A stretch of 24,755 nucleotides of DNA. Source: an uncultured Lachnospiraceae bacterium (lineage in GTDB: Bacteria; Bacillota; Clostridia; Lachnospirales; Lachnospiraceae). The DNA lies in NCBI GenBank assembly GCA_910578825.1, contig CAJTSB010000038.1, positions 1-24,755 on the forward strand, read 5' to 3'. The position numbers and the translations under genes are program-made. The notes beneath the pieces are model-generated. The model saw nothing but the letters and a program-made list of their open reading frames with translations, did no database searches and had not been told where the DNA came from. Positions 15,424 to 22,755 of the stretch are shown one piece after another; the first letter of the stretch is position 1; each line of letters opens with the position of its first letter.

Positions 15424-16401
15424 ATGATGATTATGTATGGATTTTTATTGGTGGTTGGTTTTGCTGCCCTGATAAAGGGGGCAGACTGGTTTGTAGACGG
15501 CAGTTCGGCGCTTGCCAGGAATTTTCGGGTGCCGGGGGTCATTATCGGTCTGACGATTGTTGCGCTGGGAACCAGCGCGCCGGAGCTTGCGGTCAGCACT
15601 TCGGCGGCGCTGCAGGGTGCGAATGAGATTGCCCTGAGCAATGTGGTGGGCTCTAATATTTTTAACCTGCTATGTGTGCTTGGCGTCTGTGCCGTTATTC
15701 GTACGGTTCCGGTGGAAGAGGGGATTCTTAAGCGGGATTTTCCGCTATCTGTGATTGTTACGGCATTGGTGTTGCTGATGACTTGTTCTGCATCCATTTT
15801 GTCCGGCAGTTTTTTGCAGGGGAAAATGGAAGATAGGGCTGGAATAGTAAACCGGGTCACGGGAATCGTGCTTTTGGCTGTGTTTATCGCGTATATCATA
15901 TTGTTGATTTACGACGCAAAAAAACATCCCGATACGGAGGAAACGGGGGAAATGATTCCTCTGTGGAGATGTTTTCTGCTGATAGCAGTCGGGCTTATTC
16001 TGATTATTGCCGGAGGCCAGGCGGTGGTCTACAGCGCGAAGGTAATCGCAGGGGCGCTGGGGATGACCGAGACTTTGATTGGACTAACCATCGTTGCCGT
16101 GGGAACCTCCCTGCCGGAGCTTGTCACATCCATTGTAGCAGCCAGAAAGGGGGAGGCGGGGCTTGCGGTTGGCAATGTGGTGGGCTCTAACATTTTTAAC
16201 CTGCTGTTCATCCTGGGAATCTCCTCCGCCATCCACCCGATCGCGGTAAATGTTGCGTCTGTCTTTGATATGATGATTTTGCTTGTTGTCAGCATCCTCA
16301 CCTGGGCTTTTTCAGTGAGAGGCAAATCTATCCGGCGCACAGAAGGAGTTTTGATGGTTTTCTTTTATATTACGGATATGGTATTTGCCGTTCTGCGGTG
16401 A
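15424..16401 (+). CDS. CaCA-family cation exchanger, probably a Mn2+ or Ca2+ exporter
   Basis: A 325-residue membrane protein with the two alpha repeats of the Ca2+/cation antiporter superfamily: GLTIVALGTSAPELAVS (42-58, Glu54) and GLTIVAVGTSLPELVTS (220-236, Glu232). Each is followed by NVVGSNIFN (73-81, 251-259). About ten transmembrane helices in two inverted halves are joined by a short cytoplasmic loop (AKKHPDTEETGE). Members are usually annotated as Na+/Ca2+ (YrbG-like) exchangers. The upstream Mn2+ riboswitch argues that this one exports Mn2+. Start ATG 15424 is chosen because GGAGG ends 6 bp before it; a frame from 15394 lacks a site. It is convergent with the MATE gene, with only 40 bp between and no terminator seen. 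Confidence 0.92.
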   Translation: MMIMYGFLLVVGFAALIKGADWFVDGSSALARNFRVPGVIIGLTIVALGTSAPELAVSTSAALQGANEIALSNVVGSNIFNLLCVLGVCAVIRTVPVEEGILKRDFPLSVIVTALVLLMTCSASILSGSFLQGKMEDRAGIVNRVTGIVLLAVFIAYIILLIYDAKKHPDTEETGEMIPLWRCFLLIAVGLILIIAGGQAVVYSAKVIAGALGMTETLIGLTIVAVGTSLPELVTSIVAARKGEAGLAVGNVVGSNIFNLLFILGISSAIHPIAVNVASVFDMMILLVVSILTWAFSVRGKSIRRTEGVLMVFFYITDMVFAVLR

Positions 16402-16441
16402 GTATTTCTTGTTTTGTTCGTGTAGCAGTTTCAAATGCCTG

Positions 16442-17779
16442 TTAATAGTGGTACTTTTTCTGTTTTGCCACCAAAAACAGCGCAGTTACAATAGTTGCCA
16501 TTACCTCTGCCAGGACGACTGCGCTCCAGATGCCATCCAATTCCCAGATGAGCGGCAGCGTAAGGACAGCCGCGCATTGGAATACCATCGTACGCAAAAA
16601 GGCAATCAGGGCGGAGGTAAGCCCGTCTCCCAACGCGGTAAAAAACGACGAGCCTAAAATGGAAAACCCGGACATTAAAAAGGAAAAAGAAAAAATCGTA
16701 AAAGCGTGAACCGTCATTTCCATAAGCTGTGCATCGTAGCCGACAAAGATCAGCGAAAGCGGATAGGACAGCATCTGTCCGGCAGCAAGCATCAGAATGG
16801 AAAAGATACTGATTAAAATGATGCTCTTCTTTCGCAGGCTTTTCAGCTCATCGTGGTTTTGTGCGCCATAGTGATAACTGACAATCGGAGCCGTACCGAC
16901 AGAGTAGCCGATAAAGACGGCCTGAAATATCATGCTGACATACATCAGTACGCCGTATGCAGCAATGCCGTTTTCCCCCGCATATTTCATTAGCTGTACG
17001 TTGAACAGCATGGATACGAGGGACATGGAAATATTGTTCATCAGCTCGGAGGAGCCGTTCGTACAGGATTTTGCCAACGCCCATCGGTCAGACCTGCATC
17101 TTCCGAGCCGCAGCGGGCTGTCATTTTTTCGCCCGAAATAAAGAATGGGAGCGACGCCGCCGGTAAACTGGCTGAAAGCCGTTGCGGCCGCTGCGCCAGC
17201 CAGCCCCCAATGGAATACGGCAACAAACAGAGCGTCCAATACCATATTAATAACGCCGGCAGCAATGGTGACGTAAAGTCCCAACCTTGGTTTTTCGGCA
17301 ACTGCAAACAGGCATTGGAATTCATACTGTAAGATATAAAACGGCAGCGCCAGCAGGATTATCCGTCCGTAAATGACACAGTTTTCCAAAAGTTCTCCAT
17401 CTGCGCCCATAAACGAAACCATCGGTCGTAGGAAGAGGATACCGAATACTGTCAGAATAACGCCGAAAATTCCTGCTGTGTAGACAATCAAAGAGAACAT
17501 TTCATTTGCCTTTTTCATATCTCCAACCCCCATGGTCTTTGCAATCAGCGCGCCGCCTCCGGCTCCGAACATGAACCCAACGCTTCCCAGTAGTATTAAA
17601 AGAGGCATGATAAAATTGACGGCGGCGAAGGGTGTTTTTCCCGTAAAATTGGAAACAAAAAATCCGTCTGCTACGCTGTAGACAGAGGTAAAAATCAGCA
17701 TCAGTATGGATGGCATGGTATAGCGCAGTAAGCGCCGGTAGTTAAAGCGGTCTGACAATTGAATCATTTTCTTAGCCAT
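16442..17779 (-). CDS. MATE-family efflux transporter controlled by MarR
   Basis: A 445-residue protein with about twelve transmembrane helices in two halves, a MATE exporter. Typical segments are MPSILMLIFTSVYSVADGFF (about 21-40), GFMFGAGGGALIAKTMG (68-84) and the second-half start NISMSLVSMLFNVQLMKYAG. It is not closely similar to the other MATE protein in this window. AGGAGG lies 5 bp before ATG 17779, and the marR stop codon is 14 bp upstream, so it is the second gene of a marR-MATE operon. A drug or toxic-metabolite pump induced through MarR is the likely role; substrate unknown. Confidence 0.9.
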   Translation of the reverse strand: MAKKMIQLSDRFNYRRLLRYTMPSILMLIFTSVYSVADGFFVSNFTGKTPFAAVNFIMPLLILLGSVGFMFGAGGGALIAKTMGVGDMKKANEMFSLIVYTAGIFGVILTVFGILFLRPMVSFMGADGELLENCVIYGRIILLALPFYILQYEFQCLFAVAEKPRLGLYVTIAAGVINMVLDALFVAVFHWGLAGAAAATAFSQFTGGVAPILYFGRKNDSPLRLGRCRSDRWALAKSCTNGSSELMNNISMSLVSMLFNVQLMKYAGENGIAAYGVLMYVSMIFQAVFIGYSVGTAPIVSYHYGAQNHDELKSLRKKSIILISIFSILMLAAGQMLSYPLSLIFVGYDAQLMEMTVHAFTIFSFSFLMSGFSILGSSFFTALGDGLTSALIAFLRTMVFQCAAVLTLPLIWELDGIWSAVVLAEVMATIVTALFLVAKQKKYHY

Positions 17780-17793
17780 AGTATCCTCCTGTT

Positions 17794-18231
17794 CTACAAA
17801 TTTCTGGTTTTTTCCTTCAAGGCTAACAGAAAGGTTTCTGTCAGCTCTAAATATTTATCTGCATCTTCCTGCGTCCAGGAAGCAAAGATTTCATTCTCCG
17901 CGGCAAGAACGCGTCCGGCAGTTTTTTCAGCCAGAAGTTTCCCTTTTTCCGTCAGACAGACCGTCTTATTCTTTGACCCGGTCATTTCCAGGTACAGTAT
18001 GTCTTCCTTCTCCAGTTTACGAAGTGCGGAATTGACGGTCTGCTTGCTGAGACCGGTGTAATGACGGACTTCCTGCAGCGGGCGTTTCCCACCGTTTTCC
18101 AAAACTGCATATAGGATGGTGATGGCGCTGTCCGACATCCCCAATTTTAGATACATTTCGTGGTATGCCGCCATTGTTTCGCCAAATAAGTAGTTGTATC
18201 GCCTCAGTTCCCTGGAAATATTCTTTTTCAT
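17794..18231 (-). CDS. MarR-family transcriptional repressor
   Basis: A 145-residue winged-helix regulator. The DNA-binding part is seen in LQEVRHYTGLSKQTVNSALR (helix-turn-helix) followed by the wing LEKEDILYLEMTGSKNKTVCLTEKGK, a clear MarR pattern. Start ATG 18231 is chosen because GGAGGG lies 6 bp upstream; the longer frame to 18297 would begin inside the promoter. The gene is first in an operon with the MATE pump. Two palindromic sites over its own promoter indicate autorepression relieved by a ligand, the usual MarR mode. Confidence 0.93.
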   Translation of the reverse strand: MKKNISRELRRYNYLFGETMAAYHEMYLKLGMSDSAITILYAVLENGGKRPLQEVRHYTGLSKQTVNSALRKLEKEDILYLEMTGSKNKTVCLTEKGKLLAEKTAGRVLAAENEIFASWTQEDADKYLELTETFLLALKEKTRNL

Positions 18232-18246
18232 CGTGAGCCCTCCTGA

Positions 18247-18297
18247 TAGTATGATTTCGTACCATTTCATTATAGTACGAAATCGTACTATTGTCAA
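18247..18297 (-). promoter_or_regulatory. Consensus promoter with two MarR operators
   Basis: On the minus strand TTGACA (18297-18292) and TATAAT (18274-18269) are 17 bp apart, a perfect sigma-A promoter. TAGTACGAAATCGTACTA (18273-18290) has perfect 8-bp inverted arms and almost fills the spacer. A second, imperfect copy, TAGTATGATTTCGTACCA (18247-18264), covers the start-site region. Centres are 26 bp apart. A repressor bound here would block RNA polymerase directly. Confidence 0.85.
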
Positions 18298-18376
18298 TGA
18301 GTTTTTAAAAGTTGTAATTAATTGAGAAAAGTAGTGATTCAGGGATTAATTTGTGATAGTATTATTTATAAGTTAA

Positions 18377-18418
18377 GCCTGCAAATAAAAAGTCAATAGT
18401 AAATTGATTATTTCAGGC
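18377..18418. repeat. Long AT-rich hairpin at left end of IS110-type element
   Basis: GCCTG (18377-18381) pairs with CAGGC (18414-18418), AAATAA (18383-18388) with TTATTT (18408-18413), and TCAAT (18393-18397) with ATTGA (18403-18407), around a 5-nt loop with two bulges. It overlaps the probable element boundary and the left subterminal repeat. It may be a structured target site or part of the element's non-coding RNA. Confidence 0.5.
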
Positions 18419-18453
18419 AAAAAGTTTTATGTAGGATTTTGAACATTGAAATA

Positions 18454-18476
18454 AGACCACCGATATTCGCTGGTCT
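18454..18476 (-). ncRNA. Hairpin in IS110 3' non-coding end, candidate guide RNA part
   Basis: AGACCA (18454-18459) pairs with TGGTCT (18471-18476), extended inward by CG/CG after one mismatch. It lies between the transposase stop codon and the element end. IS110-family elements are known to encode a bridge/seek RNA in a non-coding end. The RNA's extent and the guide loops cannot be set from one copy. Confidence 0.35.
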
Positions 18477-18500
18477 GAAATAAAGGTATGTATGAGATGG

Positions 18501-19712
18501 TTATTTCGGAAGCGATGAAAGATATTCTTTCACCCGTCCATAGTAGATGCGAAGAAACTTATTCGCACCGGCAGTCATGTAGACATAGTAAGGTTTGCCC
18601 TGTGACCGTTTCTTGTCCATAAACAGATAAACGGGGTCATCCTGTGGCTTGGTTTTGATAAGGGCATCCATTACCTGAAATAAGGTTTTACGAAGAGTGC
18701 CAGAACCTCTTTTGGAAACAGGCACACTTTTCTGTTCGTAAGAACCGGATTCATTTACGCCGGGGTCAACACCAGCGAAGGCGGTGATAGCCCCTTTGTG
18801 AGTGAAGCGGGAAACATCACCAATCTCAGCCATAAGCTGGGGACCAAGTGATTTACCGACACCTTTCATAGCCATTACAACAGGGTATTCAGGTAGTTTG
18901 GAGGCAGCTTCATTCATCATGGTACGAAGCTGTTCCACGGTCTGAGAAGCCGTATTTAATTGTTCTACAGCCTGTTTGATAATTAGTTTTGTCAAATCGT
19001 CTTTTGGAAGTACAGAAACGATCTCCTTAGATGCTTCATAGATTTCAACAGCTTTTGACTGACTGAAGTTGTACTTTCTACGTTTGCACCACTTTTGATA
19101 GTGGTCGATAAATGCGTTAAGAGACAGTTTGCGAACACAATCCACATGCCAGTAGGTGGTTGCAAAATCAACCCACTTCTGGCTTCCGTCCTCACGGGCA
19201 GGACTGTCGAAATAGGCATTTGCACCCGGATAAGTCTGGTCAAGAATGCCGATAAGGTTGTTCTTCATGGCGGTTTTGTGTTTCATGTAAAAATCAAACT
19301 GGCGATTCATGGTTTTAAGCTGATTACGAATTTCGTCCATGAGACTATACTGTCTGAGTTCTGCCCAACTGTCAAGAGTATAGCGAGCAATTTTTACAGC
19401 ATCTGCCTTGTCAGACTTCACTTTGCGGAGGGAATTATCTCCAAAGTCTTTGATAAGTTTGGGATTTACGGCAGATACAAAAAGGTCAGCCTGTGAGAGT
19501 TCACGGACAAGGGGTTCGTAATAACGCCCCGTATGTTCCATAACAATGCGTGACTCACCATCAATAGCTTGGATATGCTCGATAAGAGAGCGAATACCGC
19601 TGACTGTATGCCTGACTTCAAATGGTGTGGAAACAATTTCACCATAAGGACGAAGGATGGCAACCATACTTTTACCTTTGGAAAGATCAATACCCACTGC
19701 GTTCATGTTCAT
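18501..19712 (-). CDS. IS110-family transposase
   Basis: A 403-residue DEDD recombinase. The RuvC-like N-terminal domain shows Asp9 (GIDLSKGK), Glu59 (VMEHTGRYY) and Asp101/Asp104 (KSDKADAVKIARY). The C-terminal Transposase_20 domain shows MKGVGKSLGPQLMAEIGDVS (282-301) and AFAGVDPGVNESG (311-323), where Ser322 is the likely nucleophile. A coiled-coil-like linker lies between. All key residues are present, so the enzyme looks intact. AAGGAG lies 10 bp before ATG 19712; a second ATG follows two codons later. It is transcribed away from the hsd genes. Confidence 0.93.
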   Translation of the reverse strand: MNMNAVGIDLSKGKSMVAILRPYGEIVSTPFEVRHTVSGIRSLIEHIQAIDGESRIVMEHTGRYYEPLVRELSQADLFVSAVNPKLIKDFGDNSLRKVKSDKADAVKIARYTLDSWAELRQYSLMDEIRNQLKTMNRQFDFYMKHKTAMKNNLIGILDQTYPGANAYFDSPAREDGSQKWVDFATTYWHVDCVRKLSLNAFIDHYQKWCKRRKYNFSQSKAVEIYEASKEIVSVLPKDDLTKLIIKQAVEQLNTASQTVEQLRTMMNEAASKLPEYPVVMAMKGVGKSLGPQLMAEIGDVSRFTHKGAITAFAGVDPGVNESGSYEQKSVPVSKRGSGTLRKTLFQVMDALIKTKPQDDPVYLFMDKKRSQGKPYYVYMTAGANKFLRIYYGRVKEYLSSLPK

Positions 19713-19751
19713 AAATTTGTCACTCCTTAAGATTTATAGTGCAAAAGATAA

Positions 19752-19967
19752 ATACCAACTTTACTCATTGCCTATTCAATCTACTGTGGTGTGACACGAA
19801 CGCACGGAAAGTGGTTCAACCTGCATAAAACGAATGCTGCGAATGAGGAGCTGGTTATCAGTCTTAAAAACGGACGTGTAAGTCCAAGAAAGGAAGCCGA
19901 TATACCGATTGCCCCATCATTATACAGCTTAAGTAATAAGATGGCTAACAACCTAACTGGTTGTTAA
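19752..19967 (+). pseudogene. Possible 3' remnant of an unidentified gene
   Basis: An uninterrupted frame of 71 codons ends at TAA 19965-19967. From about 19791 its codon use looks genuine, with segments such as THGKWFNLHKTNAANEELVI and SLKNGRVSPRKEADIPIAP. It has no start with a ribosome binding site, and its 5' side runs into the IS110-type element. The matching 5' part is not found on the other side of the element. It could be a truncated gene; I recognise no family, and chance openness is not excluded. Confidence 0.35.
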
Positions 19968-19990
19968 GTATATTAACCAATTTATATTGT
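19946..19990 (+). promoter_or_regulatory. Hairpin and possible hsdM promoter
   Basis: TAACAACC (19946-19953) pairs perfectly with GGTTGTTA (19959-19966) around TAACT. The right arm contains TTGTTA (19961-19966), which with TATTGT (19985-19990) at 18 bp could be the hsdM promoter, about 100 bp before its start. The symmetry may mark an operator. Nothing else is evident between 19991 and 20086. Confidence 0.35.
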
Positions 19991-20086
19991 AGTAGAATGG
20001 AGTTGTAAATGTGACAAGGTATGTCATATAACTTGATGCAAGATTTATAGCAGGTTAAAACATATGGATAGAAGCGAGGAGTAATT

Positions 20087-21598
20087 GTGGCTGAAAAGAA
20101 TAATGCAAATATTGGATTTGAAAAGGAAATATGGGATGCGGCATGTGTGTTGTGGGGGCATATACCAGCAGCAGAATATAGGAAAGTAATTGTGGGACTT
20201 ATATTTTTAAGATATATTTCAGCGGCATTTGATAAAAGGTATAAGGAGCTGGTTGAAGAAGGCGATGGCTTTGAGGATGATATAGATGCATACACGATGG
20301 AAAATGTTTTCTTTGTACCAGAGGAAGCAAGATGGTCTACGATAGCTTCTGCTGCGCATACTCCTGAGATAGGATTGGTAATTGATAATGCTATGAAAGC
20401 GATTGAGTCAGATAACAAGAGTTTAAAGGATGTTCTGCCTAAAAATTATGCAAGTCCGGACTTGGACAAAAGAATTTTAGGTGATGTCGTTGACATTTTT
20501 ACAAATAGTATTGATATGGCTGATACAGAAGCAAATGAAGATTTGCTTGGAAGAACATATGAATATTGCATCGCGCAGTTTGCAGAAAAAGAAGGGGCAA
20601 GTGGAGGTGAATTCTATACGCCTTCCAGTATTGTAAAGACATTGGTTGAGATCCTCAAGCCATTTGAAAATTGCCGTGTATACGATCCCTGCTGCGGTTC
20701 TGGCGGAATGTTTGTACAGAGTGCAAAGTTCATTCAGGCGCATAATGGAAAAAGAGGTGCGATTTCTGTATATGGACAGGAGGCAAATGCCGACACATGG
20801 AAAATGGCGAAAATGAATATGGCTATTAGAGGAATTGATGCTGATTTTGGTCCATATCAGGCGGACACTTTTACGAATGATTGGCATAAGACGTTAAAAG
20901 CAGATTTTATACTTGCGAATCCTCCGTTTAATTATCATCCCTGGAATCAGGAAAGGCTGGTGGATGACCCTCGTTGGAAATATGGATTGCCGCCTGCTGG
21001 AAATGCTAACTATGCATGGATTCAGCATATGATACATCATTTGGCGCCAAATGGAAAGATTGGGCTTGTACTTGCCAATGGCGCATTGTCTACGCAGACA
21101 AGCGGAGAGGGAGAAATTCGTAAAAGGATTATAGAGGACGATTTAATTGAAGGGATTGTGGCTATGCCTACACAGCTTTTTTATAGTGTAACGATTCCCG
21201 TAACGCTTTGGTTTATCACTAAGAATAAAAAGCAAAAAGGAAAAGTTTTATTTATAGATGCCCGAAATATGGGGCATATGGTGGATAGAAAGCATAGGGA
21301 TTTAGATGAAGAGAAGGATATAAAGAAACTTGCAGACACATTTACGGCGTTTCAAAATGGTACCTTGGATGAAAAAAAGGGTTTTTGTGCAGTGGCAACA
21401 ATAGAGGATATAGCAAAGCAGGATTATATCCTTACCCCGGGACGCTATGTTGGAATTGAGGAGAAAGAGGATGACGGGGAGCCATTTGAAGAAAAGATGA
21501 CAAGGCTTACTTCGGAATTATCGGGTATGTTTGCTAAATCGCATGAATTGGAAGAAGAGATAAGAAAAAAATTGGGGGCGATTGGGTATGAAATATAA
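20087..21598 (+). CDS. hsdM: Type I restriction-modification system DNA methyltransferase subunit
   Basis: A 503-residue N6-adenine methyltransferase subunit that, with HsdS, modifies the host's recognition sites. An N-terminal HsdM helical domain (about 10-145) precedes the Rossmann-like catalytic domain. SAM-binding motif I is DPCCGSGGMF (200-209) and catalytic motif IV is NPPF (278-281). The GASGGEFYTPSSIVKTLVEI segment before motif I is typical of HsdM. Start is GTG 20087, with GAGGAG 5 bp upstream; the nearby ATG 20064 is in another frame. It overlaps hsdS. Codon use (ATA, AGA, AGG) is more AT-rich than the left 18 kb, suggesting horizontal acquisition. All key residues are present. Confidence 0.95.
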   Translation: MAEKNNANIGFEKEIWDAACVLWGHIPAAEYRKVIVGLIFLRYISAAFDKRYKELVEEGDGFEDDIDAYTMENVFFVPEEARWSTIASAAHTPEIGLVIDNAMKAIESDNKSLKDVLPKNYASPDLDKRILGDVVDIFTNSIDMADTEANEDLLGRTYEYCIAQFAEKEGASGGEFYTPSSIVKTLVEILKPFENCRVYDPCCGSGGMFVQSAKFIQAHNGKRGAISVYGQEANADTWKMAKMNMAIRGIDADFGPYQADTFTNDWHKTLKADFILANPPFNYHPWNQERLVDDPRWKYGLPPAGNANYAWIQHMIHHLAPNGKIGLVLANGALSTQTSGEGEIRKRIIEDDLIEGIVAMPTQLFYSVTIPVTLWFITKNKKQKGKVLFIDARNMGHMVDRKHRDLDEEKDIKKLADTFTAFQNGTLDEKKGFCAVATIEDIAKQDYILTPGRYVGIEEKEDDGEPFEEKMTRLTSELSGMFAKSHELEEEIRKKLGAIGYEI

Positions 21599-22703
21599 GT
21601 TACAAGATATTGCTGAAGTGGCAATGGGGCAATCTCCAAAATCGGAATTCTACAATACAGATGGAAATGGTATTCCATTTTTACAGGGAAATAGAACATT
21701 TGGTTTAAAGTATCCGACTTTTGATACATTTACTACAATGGTTACAAAAATAGCAAAAGCTGGAGATGTGATAATGAGTGTTAGAGCTCCAGTAGGTGAT
21801 TTGAATATAACTCCTGTGGATATATGTTTGGGGAGAGGTGTTTGCTCAATTAGAATGAAGAATGGAAATCAAGAGTTTCTTTATTATATGATAAAGTATT
21901 ATATGCCACAGTTAATAAACAAAGAGAGTGGAACGGTGTTTGGTTCGGTAAACCGAAATGATATTAATGGATTGGAGATAGATATACCCGATGACATAGA
22001 GAGGCAAAGAAAAATTGCAAGACTCCTGGCGATGATTGATGAAAAGATACAAGTAAATGGTGAGATAAACAATAATTTACAGCAACAGGCTCAGGCAACA
22101 TATCAGCAAATGTTTGTTGATAATCCTTCTTCAGAATGGAAAGAAGGTACTTTGAGTGACATTGCTGATATTACTATGGGTCAATCCCCAAGTGGAAGTA
22201 GTTACAATGAGGAAAGTATTGGCACAATTTTCTTTCAAGGTCGTGCGGAATTTGGATTTAGATTTCCAACTGTTCGCCTTTTCACAACCGAACCCAAACG
22301 AATGGCTTGTGCCAATGACACATTGATGAGCGTTCGTGCCCCCGTAGGAGACCTTAATGTTGCTCATAAAGACTGTTGTATTGGTCGAGGGCTTGCGGCT
22401 ATTCATTCGAAAACTAACCATCAATCATTCACACTTTATACAATGTTCTCTCTCAAAAAGCAGTTAGATGTTTTTAATGGAGAAGGTACGGTTTTTGGGT
22501 CAATCAACCGAAACTCATTGAATGAAATGCCAATTCTTATTCCATCAGATGAAAAACTTGATGCATTTGAAGGAATAGTCGCACCGATGGACACCGCTAT
22601 TCGCAATAATTACGATGAAATCTGCCGTTTGGAGCAAATTCGCGATTCATTATTACCCAAGCTGATGTCTAGCGAGCTTGATGTCTCCGACATCGACCTC
22701 TAA
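21588..22703 (+). CDS. hsdS: Type I restriction-modification system specificity subunit
   Basis: A 371-residue HsdS that sets the DNA target of the complex. It has two target-recognition domains (about residues 1-140 and 180-325), each followed by a helical spacer (about 141-175, 326-365). The two domains are clearly related: both have MGQSP near their start, MSVRAPVGDLN in the middle and GTVFGS.NRN near the end. ATG 21588 is chosen, overlapping hsdM by 11 bp; TTG 21582 is the alternative. The second half uses more C-rich codons than the first, suggesting a separate origin or domain shuffling. The spacer repeats look complete. Confidence 0.93.
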   Translation: MKYKLQDIAEVAMGQSPKSEFYNTDGNGIPFLQGNRTFGLKYPTFDTFTTMVTKIAKAGDVIMSVRAPVGDLNITPVDICLGRGVCSIRMKNGNQEFLYYMIKYYMPQLINKESGTVFGSVNRNDINGLEIDIPDDIERQRKIARLLAMIDEKIQVNGEINNNLQQQAQATYQQMFVDNPSSEWKEGTLSDIADITMGQSPSGSSYNEESIGTIFFQGRAEFGFRFPTVRLFTTEPKRMACANDTLMSVRAPVGDLNVAHKDCCIGRGLAAIHSKTNHQSFTLYTMFSLKKQLDVFNGEGTVFGSINRNSLNEMPILIPSDEKLDAFEGIVAPMDTAIRNNYDEICRLEQIRDSLLPKLMSSELDVSDIDL

Positions 22704-22743
22704 GACGCTAAATTATTGTTTGATATAGAAAAAGTTGTTTTTT

Positions 22744-22755
22744 TCAGAATACATA
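22744..22755. repeat. Target-site duplication, left copy
   Basis: TCAGAATACATA is repeated exactly at 24512-24523, on the other side of the insertion sequence. Either 10 bp (if the element starts TAGG) or 12 bp are duplicated. A perfect copy implies a fairly recent insertion. Confidence 0.8.

Larger units (their letters stand above)
18385..19780 (-). mobile_element. IS110/IS1111-type insertion sequence (ends approximate)
   Basis: The element carries one transposase gene (18501-19712), about 115 bp of non-coding DNA beyond its 3' end and about 70 bp before its start. Imperfect subterminal inverted repeats are seen at 18391-18412 and 19751-19773 (cores CAATAGTAAATTG and, on the other strand, CAATGAGTAAAGTTG). 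The IS1111 branch has subterminal repeats and a longer non-coding 3' end, which fits. Exact ends are not determined, because this family lacks clear terminal repeats and target duplication. Confidence 0.6.

Noticed and set aside
21588..22703. Phase-variable hsdS inversion system
   Set aside because: Only one hsdS is present, with no second partial copy, recombinase or long inverted repeats in the window.
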